NCBI GenBank assembly: GCA_903922605.1 | Contig: CAIXUG010000003.1 | Coordinates: 1-64,000, forward strand | Direction: 5' to 3' | Length of the DNA stretch: 64,000 bases | Source: an uncultured Verrucomicrobiota bacterium | GTDB lineage: Bacteria > Verrucomicrobiota > Verrucomicrobiia > Limisphaerales > UBA9464 | Shown here: piece after piece, positions 58,807 to 64,000 of the stretch | How positions within the stretch are numbered: position 1 is the stretch's first letter | Layout: each line of letters opens with the position of its first letter | The notes under the pieces: generated by a model | The model's database searches: none | What the model was told of the DNA's origin: nothing | What the model saw: only the letters and a program-made list of their open reading frames with translations | Position numbers and translations under genes: made by a program

Positions 58807-59104
58807 AAGTGGCCAGATAGGTCCAGCCCGTGGCATCGCGCCGCAGGGGTACCAGGAAAAGCTCAATCTCCCCGAAGGTGGCGTGCCTCAGGCTGTAGAT
58901 TCGCTGCGGTTTGAGTGCCGGCGACGACGACTTAAATTCCAGGAAAAATGGCACCCGGAATTCCGGGCCGCTGCGAAGCTCCGGCCGTTCCCGGGCGGAA
59001 ACCAGTTCCAGGGCAGTTTCGGAACCGCCGTCCGCCAAGATAAAGCTCTGCCCGAGCAGCGGTTCGAACACCTGCACGCTGAGGCCCTTTGGCGGCAGTG
59101 CCAT
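58799..59104 (-). CDS. DUF6916-like domain protein
   Basis: A 101-residue cytoplasmic protein. VQVFEPLLGQSFIL opens the fold, SGPEFRVPFFLEFKSSSP is the centre, and PQRIYSLRHATFGEIELFLVPLRRDATGWTYLATFN is the conserved close of the DUF6916 family, which is often found beside tail-collar proteins. Function is unknown. It lies on the opposite strand to the collar genes, converging on the GNAT. Confidence 0.8.
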   Translation of the reverse strand: MALPPKGLSVQVFEPLLGQSFILADGGSETALELVSARERPELRSGPEFRVPFFLEFKSSSPALKPQRIYSLRHATFGEIELFLVPLRRDATGWTYLATFN

Positions 59105-59107
59105 GGC

Positions 59108-59758
59108 TCAGCGGGACCGGCGTCGGCAGCGATGGACCCAAGCCACGCCCAGCAGGGCGGACACGCCAAACCACGCCTCGGTGGCCGGCTCCGGAACCGC
59201 GATATAGAGCTTGGCGAAATCCAGCCCCGCACCATTAAACGTGGTGTTTCCGAGCACACTGGAACCGGGCCCGTTCAGCGTCAGTTGGAAGCCCGCCGAG
59301 CCGGTCAGAAGGGCCGCATAGGCACTCGAGGGCAGATCCACCGTGTAGACATTGTATTCGCCATTGGCCCCGCCATGCGCGGTCATCGCCGCGTTCAGTG
59401 TGCTGGTGAGGTCAGCGCCGCCGGCGGTGAAAAGGCTGACCGGATTGGCCGACGCTTTGGAATCATGGTCGTAGATGCCCAGGGTGATCGTGGCAGAATT
59501 CACCACGGTCGGCATGGTGAAGAGCATCGTCCATTGCGCGTCGAAATTGGGACCGCTGGCGTCGCTGCCGATGAAGTGATCGAAGGGTGCCGGCTGACCG
59601 GAGACCGCAGTCAGATAGGTGCCGGTCCCCAGGATGTCGCCGTCATTGAAATGCTGCGTGCCGACGAAGGACGTGATCTGGGCGGAAGCCATCGGACTTC
59701 CGACCAGCAGCAGGCAGGCGCTGGCGACGGCCCATTGGAGAGGTGGCGAAATTTTCAT
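59108..59758 (-). CDS. PEP-CTERM exported protein
   Basis: A 216-residue protein with a signal peptide (MKISPPLQWAVASACLLLVG...SASAQ-type end at about 27) and a C-terminal sorting signal VPEPATEAWFGVSALLGVAWV followed by RCRRRSR. The mature body is a single beta-sandwich-like domain (TSFVGTQHFNDGDILGTG, SATITLGIYDHDSKA, FNGAGLDFAKLYIA). It is likely exported and processed by an exosortase, which is not in this window. The start codon is 3 bases after the stop of DUF6916 in the opposite reading sense, i.e. the two minus-strand genes are adjacent and could be co-transcribed. Confidence 0.88.
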   Translation of the reverse strand: MKISPPLQWAVASACLLLVGSPMASAQITSFVGTQHFNDGDILGTGTYLTAVSGQPAPFDHFIGSDASGPNFDAQWTMLFTMPTVVNSATITLGIYDHDSKASANPVSLFTAGGADLTSTLNAAMTAHGGANGEYNVYTVDLPSSAYAALLTGSAGFQLTLNGPGSSVLGNTTFNGAGLDFAKLYIAVPEPATEAWFGVSALLGVAWVHRCRRRSR

Positions 59759-60061
59759 GGCGAGGTAAGTCGTGATCCATCCTGCTTTTTCCCACCGACC
59801 AAGGCCGATGCTACCAATCCCGTTTCACTCCAATGGCACCCAAGCACAAGCATGCTTGCGGATGGGATGTTGAGGTGAAGTCTCGGTTGTTTCAGGCCAG
59901 AAACGCAGTGGAATATCCACGGCAACACTGGCCTGAACACCCTCGAAAAGTCAACTTTAAACCGGGATATCCGGCACCTTCAGGAGCGTTGTTTCCGGCC
60001 TCGCTTACCGCGTGGACTATGTTGGCTTCCCACGACCCGACTATACCGGATGGGCGTGCCG
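59759..60061. other. 303-base intergenic region
   Basis: No gene or terminator was recognised. A 12-base perfect palindrome CAAGCATGCTTG lies at 59847-59858 and could be an operator. The stretch probably contains the promoter of the PEP-CTERM gene on the minus strand. Confidence 0.35.
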
Positions 60062-61729
60062 TCAATTGCCCGCTGCCGGGGTGAAATGGGCGCGATACCA
60101 CAGTTCGGGTGCCGGCGCGATGGGCAGATCGAAGTGGGCCAGGCCTTCGAAGGGGGTATGGTTCGTCACCGTCTGCCAGTTGTTGAGGTCGGTGGACTGT
60201 TCCACGACGAGATCGGTCCCCAGCGGCCCGAACACATCCAGGGAATAGCTGTTCGTCGTCCCCAGTCGCCCCAACAGCTCGAGGGCGGGCGAGTTGGTCG
60301 TGGTGACAAACCGGAACAGGTTGAAGGATGCCGGCATGGTCCAGTGCATGCCGGTCGGGAGGACGGGCAGCTGCACATCGGAAAACCAGCCTGAGAGCGC
60401 GGATAGGTTCGTGACCGAGGCAATGGCGACGGATTGCCCGGGTGACCAGGTGATGGGTCCGTTGGTCGTCACCCGGAGGTGTCCGGCCAGATTCAGCTGG
60501 TCACCAATGGCCAGCGCCGGGGCTTCGGCCGCCGGATCATCGGCGGCCACCTTGATCTCGACTGAGGCCGTATCGTCCTGCGTCCAGTCGTTGGTGACGG
60601 TCAGTGGATGGTTCCGCGCCAGGGTCACGGCCGTGTGGTTGGTGAGGGAGCCGTTGATGACGCCGCTGCCCGCGAAAGTCCCGCCGGCCAGCGTGATGCC
60701 TGCCGGGGCCGTGATCTGCCCTCCGCCGAGGGTGAACGCGCCGCCCGTCTGGATCAGGGCGGTGGCAACGCCGAGCGGAGCCCCGCTCGCCACGGTCCAG
60801 GAGCCGGTGTTGACGATGGGCTTATCCCCAAAGAGCCGCAGGGGCATGGCCTGGCTGATGACTCCCGCATTGGTCAGGTTTCCGCTGATGGTCAGGCCCA
60901 ATCCGCTGGCCGCAGTGATGAGTTTGCCCTTGCCCGAGATGAAGAGCCCACCCGGCGCGAGCACCAGGGACATGGGCGAACCGGAAGGCTGCGCCTGGAC
61001 ATTGATCGTGCCATCCAGCTGCGGAGCGTGGCTCAGGGTGAGGGAAAGAGGGGCGAAGCTGCCGTTGATGGTGAGATTGAGCGTCCGTTTTGAGGTCAGG
61101 GCGCCATCATACAGGCAGCCGGGACCGACGAAATTGACGGTGATCGCATTGGTGGCGCTGTCGCCCAATTTTGCGGAAGCCAGCGCCACGTAGATGGGGA
61201 AATCAGTTGATCCGCCATTGTATACAAACTGTCCATTCTGGACCCAGACGTAGGTGCTGGTGTTGTCGGCCTTCACCAGCGCACCCTCCTCCAGATCCAG
61301 GATGGTGCCGGAGCCGTAAAACCCAAAACCGGCATAACCGGAGACGTTGATGGTCCCGTGATTTTCGCACTGGCCGTTCACGTACCAGCTGAAATTGACC
61401 GCGCTGATGTCCATTTCCCCGTAGTTCAGCACCGGGCTGAGCGAGTAGCGTGCGCCTCCGGGGCCGGGCTTCACGTCGATGACCCCCGTCACTGAGTTGG
61501 TGACTTTTCCCACGCTGAGGTTCAACGCGACATCCGCCGGTTCATCAATGGCTTCCAAACGAAGGGTGCCATCATTTTCGAAGCCGAGCAGGGGAGGGTT
61601 TCCGTCAATCCCCTGCAGCCAGAGAACCTCGCCGAAGGGCACATCACCGACGACCAGCAGGCTCGCCAGCCAACCGCTACCGACCCACGCCGCCACCAAC
61701 CGGGCCCGTGGGCATTTCAGAAAGCACAT
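60062..61729 (-). CDS. Secreted beta-helix/autotransporter-like repeat protein
   Basis: A 555-residue exported protein with an N-terminal hydrophobic region (LVAAWVGSGWLASLLVVG). The middle (about 60-430) is made of short beta strands with N-G and T-G turns: LNYGEMDISAVNF, NHGTINVSGYAGFGFYGSG, GKLITAASGLGLTISGNLTNAG and GGQITAPAGITLAGGTFAGSGVINGSLTN, the latter typical of autotransporter-associated beta strands (PATR). The end, DLVVEQSTDLNNWQTVTN...ELWYRAHFTP, is the same small C-terminal domain type as in the 1293-residue protein. No beta-barrel translocator is present, so it is secreted rather than a classic autotransporter. Confidence 0.75.
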   Translation of the reverse strand: MCFLKCPRARLVAAWVGSGWLASLLVVGDVPFGEVLWLQGIDGNPPLLGFENDGTLRLEAIDEPADVALNLSVGKVTNSVTGVIDVKPGPGGARYSLSPVLNYGEMDISAVNFSWYVNGQCENHGTINVSGYAGFGFYGSGTILDLEEGALVKADNTSTYVWVQNGQFVYNGGSTDFPIYVALASAKLGDSATNAITVNFVGPGCLYDGALTSKRTLNLTINGSFAPLSLTLSHAPQLDGTINVQAQPSGSPMSLVLAPGGLFISGKGKLITAASGLGLTISGNLTNAGVISQAMPLRLFGDKPIVNTGSWTVASGAPLGVATALIQTGGAFTLGGGQITAPAGITLAGGTFAGSGVINGSLTNHTAVTLARNHPLTVTNDWTQDDTASVEIKVAADDPAAEAPALAIGDQLNLAGHLRVTTNGPITWSPGQSVAIASVTNLSALSGWFSDVQLPVLPTGMHWTMPASFNLFRFVTTTNSPALELLGRLGTTNSYSLDVFGPLGTDLVVEQSTDLNNWQTVTNHTPFEGLAHFDLPIAPAPELWYRAHFTPAAGN

Positions 61730-61971
61730 GACGGCAGTAAAGCGCCAAACGTGCCAGACGCACAGCTTCCTTCGGTGTCATCCGGGTGCCATCCCAGGCC
61801 GGAAATTCCTGGGTTCACGCACGGTCCACGCGCCGCCATGGGAAGCATCGGCCAGAAGGCGTACATTAATGGCTGAATAGCGATGGCGCATAGATTGCTT
61901 CCCGCTAGGCTGACGGTTGTTTGCAGCAGGCAGATCCTGCTTCGTTTGCCGGATACGGAACCTGTGCCTTG

Positions 61972-62823
61972 ATGAAAATTGTTAACTCGAAAGCCTTTAC
62001 GCTCATCGAACTGCTCGTGGTCATCGCGATTATCGCGATCCTCGCTGGGATGCTGCTGCCCGCCCTCTCCCAGGCCAAAAGCAAGGCGCAGACGATCAGC
62101 TGCCTGAACGGCTTGCGCCAGTGGGGTTTGGCTGCCCATCTCTACGCCACCGACAACCGGGACGTCGTCCCCCGTGACGGCATGGATGAGAACGGACAGT
62201 ATGTGGTGGATACCGGTGCCGCCACCGGTGCCGGCTCTCCCGTGGATTCGGCGGCGTGGTTTAACACCCTGCCACCCTTGATGGGAGATAAGCCGCTGTC
62301 CAACTACTGGAGCGATGCCAACGCCTCGGGCAACCCCAAGGTGTCGCTGCCGTTTCCGGGGGGTAAGGGCAAGATCTGGCATTGCCCGGCGGCCAAGGCC
62401 TACGCCGACGATAGTTTTGTGGAGAAAGGTGCCAATGGCGTCTTCAGTTACGGCATGAATCTGGATCTCAAACTCCAGTCCTCGATCCGTAACGGCATCG
62501 CTGGCAACGTGATCCAGTATCCATCCATGCCGGCCATTGGTGCGGTTTCCGATCCCGCCGCCACGGTGCTTCTGTTGGATCAGGCGTTCAGTCCCAACCA
62601 CGAACTCTACACCCCCACCCCTGCCCGCAACGGCGCGCTCCCGGCCGCGCGGAGCCAGCGTTTTGCCGCGCGCCACGGCAACGGCTCGCACGCGGGGGGC
62701 AACCTCATGTTCATGGACGGCCACGCCCGCTTCTACACGCGCGCCTACGTGACGAACAGCAATGCGACGCTGGAAGAAAAGTTCAATCCGGACGTCGTCT
62801 GGAACCCCAACCGCGACCGGTAA
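61972..62823 (+). CDS. Prepilin-type N-terminal cleavage/methylation protein
   Basis: 283 residues from [20 protein letters not shown]. The type II secretion/type IV pilin signal is the short basic leader KA cut before Phe, then [19 protein letters not shown], with the conserved Glu at position +5. The remainder has [19 protein letters not shown] and the C-terminal H[12 protein letters not shown] block near residue 255. This architecture (pseudopilin plus HGGGxNxxFxDGH-like tail) is expanded to many copies in Verrucomicrobia and Planctomycetes; its role is not established. Confidence 0.95.
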   Translation: MKIVNSKAFTLIELLVVIAIIAILAGMLLPALSQAKSKAQTISCLNGLRQWGLAAHLYATDNRDVVPRDGMDENGQYVVDTGAATGAGSPVDSAAWFNTLPPLMGDKPLSNYWSDANASGNPKVSLPFPGGKGKIWHCPAAKAYADDSFVEKGANGVFSYGMNLDLKLQSSIRNGIAGNVIQYPSMPAIGAVSDPAATVLLLDQAFSPNHELYTPTPARNGALPAARSQRFAARHGNGSHAGGNLMFMDGHARFYTRAYVTNSNATLEEKFNPDVVWNPNRDR

Positions 62824-62957
62824 AAAAGTTCCGCCCTACGGCAGGAAATGCCCTCTCGGAAAGTGAGGAAAAGGGAGCACCGTCAGGTTTTCCGGCGGTG
62901 GATCAGTTTGAAGCAGAGAAGGGCTGGGCTGGCACATCGCCGGGCGGAGTGTCTTCA

Positions 62958-63079
62958 CGTAGGTCGGGCCGCTGGCCCGACACCGTACGGCGGGCTGCCA
63001 GCCCGCCGAGTATCGAGCGGTTGCTTTCGGCGGGCTGGCAGCCCGCCATACCTGTCAGGCTGTCAGCCTGACCTACTAC
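62958..63079. repeat. Palindromic repeat with GGCTGCCAGCCC core, copy 3
   Basis: TAGGTCGGGCCGCTGGCCCG at the left, GGCGGGCTGCCAGCCCGCC and its reverse GGCGGGCTGGCAGCCCGCC inside, and CTGTCAGCCTGACCTACT at the right form a nested palindrome. It belongs to the same family as copies at 23468 and 38593. Confidence 0.88.
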
Positions 63080-63089
63080 GGTAAGAACG

Positions 63090-64000
63090 TCACGGCGCGG
63101 CGGTGATGCTGGGCCTGAACCGGGGTGGGCGACGGGCTTTGGTGGCCTGCTCGAAGGCGTAGGCCAGGCGCAGCAAAGTTGGCTCGCTCCAGACGCGGCC
63201 GAGGAAGAAGACGCTCACCGGCAGGCCCAGAATGAAACCCGCCGGCACCGCGATGCTCGGATAGCCTGCCACCGCCGCGAGACTGATGCCGCCACCCCCC
63301 GTGTCGCGATCTCCATGGACGTAATCCAGCGCACCCGCCGGCCCGCCGCCGGAGGTGAAGATCGCGTCGAGCTGGTGCCGGTCCATCAGGGCGTCGAGGC
63401 CCTCATTGCGGGTGAGCCGCCGGCACTTGGCGAGAGCGTCGAGATAGGCCGGGTCTGTGAGCGGCCCCTTGGTCTCGGCCAGCCGCAGATTGGTCTGGTT
63501 CATCCAGGGCGTCTCCGGGGGCTGATGGCGCGCGTTGAATTCGATGATCTCCCGGAGCGTATGGACCGGCGCCGCAGGACCGAGGGCGGCAAGGTATTCG
63601 TTGAGGCCGGCTTTGAACTCATACATCAGCACCTCCCACTCGGCCGCCTCATAGCCGGAGTCGGGCGGCAGCTCGAGGGGATCGATGAGCACGGCGCCGC
63701 GGGCCTTCAACTCCGCCACGAGCCGGTCCATCAACGGCGCCACTTCCGGATGCCCGTTGAAGGTCGCGCGGGCCACGCCGATGCGCGCGCCGCGCAGGCC
63801 GTCGGCGTCGAGGAACTTCGTGTAGTCCCGCTGCGCGTGTCCCGCGCTGGCCGCGGTCGCCGGGTCACGCGGGTCTTCGCCGGCCAGCGCGCCGAGCAGG
63901 ATCGCTGCATCGGTCACAGTGCGCGCCATGGGCCCGGCGGTATCCTGCGTGCGCGAAATGGGGACGATGCCGGAACGGCTGACGAGGCCAACCGTCGGCT
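63090..64000 (-). CDS. Amidase (amidase-signature family), N-terminal part outside window
   Basis: The open frame runs off the right edge; about 303 C-terminal residues are visible. The edge carries [29 protein letters not shown], the block just after the catalytic Ser-Ser-Lys core of amidase-signature enzymes. The visible part includes the cis-Ser/oxyanion neighbourhood (GIVPIS...QDT) but not the Ser-Gly-Gly-Ser nucleophile motif. The C-terminal half has [43 protein letters not shown], as in gatA-like and nicotinamidase-like amidases with broad substrate range. It is not adjacent to gatB/gatC, so a general amidase is more likely than GatA. Confidence 0.92.
   Translation of the reverse strand, partial: PTVGLVSRSGIVPISRTQDTAGPMARTVTDAAILLGALAGEDPRDPATAASAGHAQRDYTKFLDADGLRGARIGVARATFNGHPEVAPLMDRLVAELKARGAVLIDPLELPPDSGYEAAEWEVLMYEFKAGLNEYLAALGPAAPVHTLREIIEFNARHQPPETPWMNQTNLRLAETKGPLTDPAYLDALAKCRRLTRNEGLDALMDRHQLDAIFTSGGGPAGALDYVHGDRDTGGGGISLAAVAGYPSIAVPAGFILGLPVSVFFLGRVWSEPTLLRLAYAFEQATKARRPPRFRPSITAAP

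Noticed and set aside
1-64000. CRISPR arrays
   Set aside because: All repeated sequences seen are palindromic dispersed units or coding repeats; no evenly spaced direct repeats with unique spacers.

Overview
This high-GC, gene-dense window most likely comes from a flagellated member of the Verrucomicrobiota. The evidence is a prepilin-type secreted protein, two PEP-CTERM proteins, secreted multi-heme cytochromes, a DUF6797-like protein, large secreted repeat proteins with a sub-domain seen in this phylum, and several dispersed palindromic repeat families between genes. No rRNA, CRISPR array, integrase or transposase gene was found. The phylum is an inference; nothing here names a genus.

Layout. 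1-1800: an AT-rich membrane-protein gene in a stretch with little other coding sequence, ending at tRNA-Arg(TCG). 1.9-14 kb: mostly housekeeping genes (ilvE, a DUF455/ATP-grasp fusion, proB, mazG, a VF530 protein, a Ser/Thr kinase with a membrane tail). 14-20 kb: a 1293-residue secreted repeat protein, a P-domain PEP-CTERM protein and an SMP-30 lactonase. 20-30 kb: an unusual SDR protein, a site-2 protease homologue, gcvP, hydrolases and cytochrome P460. 30-38.5 kb: secreted redox proteins, an LptF/G permease and a two-GAF histidine kinase. 38.7-43 kb: clpB, a rhodanese and trxB. 43-55.4 kb: a flagellin/chemotaxis region. 56-59 kb: a Tat-signal protein, two tail-collar proteins, a GNAT and a DUF6916 protein. 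59-64 kb: PEP-CTERM, a secreted autotransporter-like protein, a prepilin-like protein and an amidase cut by the window edge.

The most interesting part is the flagellin locus. Three sigma-28-type promoters (TAAA/TCAA, 15-base spacer, CCGATA core) are each followed by a 118-119 nt leader that folds into the same five hairpins. Stem sequences differ while pairing is kept, and two hairpin loops per leader carry the ANGGA element bound by CsrA/RsmA. Two of these modules precede intact flagellin genes. The middle one precedes about 660 bases with no flagellin reading frame, so it is either a decayed flagellin gene or a stand-alone RNA. Two further sigma-28-like promoters sit directly against the start codons of fliD and of an HDOD gene, implying (nearly) leaderless messages. 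Downstream, a six-gene minus-strand cluster holds cheX, a REC-pseudoREC-STAS protein, a secreted protein of unknown role, a TPR protein, a FlgN-like protein and an NtrC-type activator.
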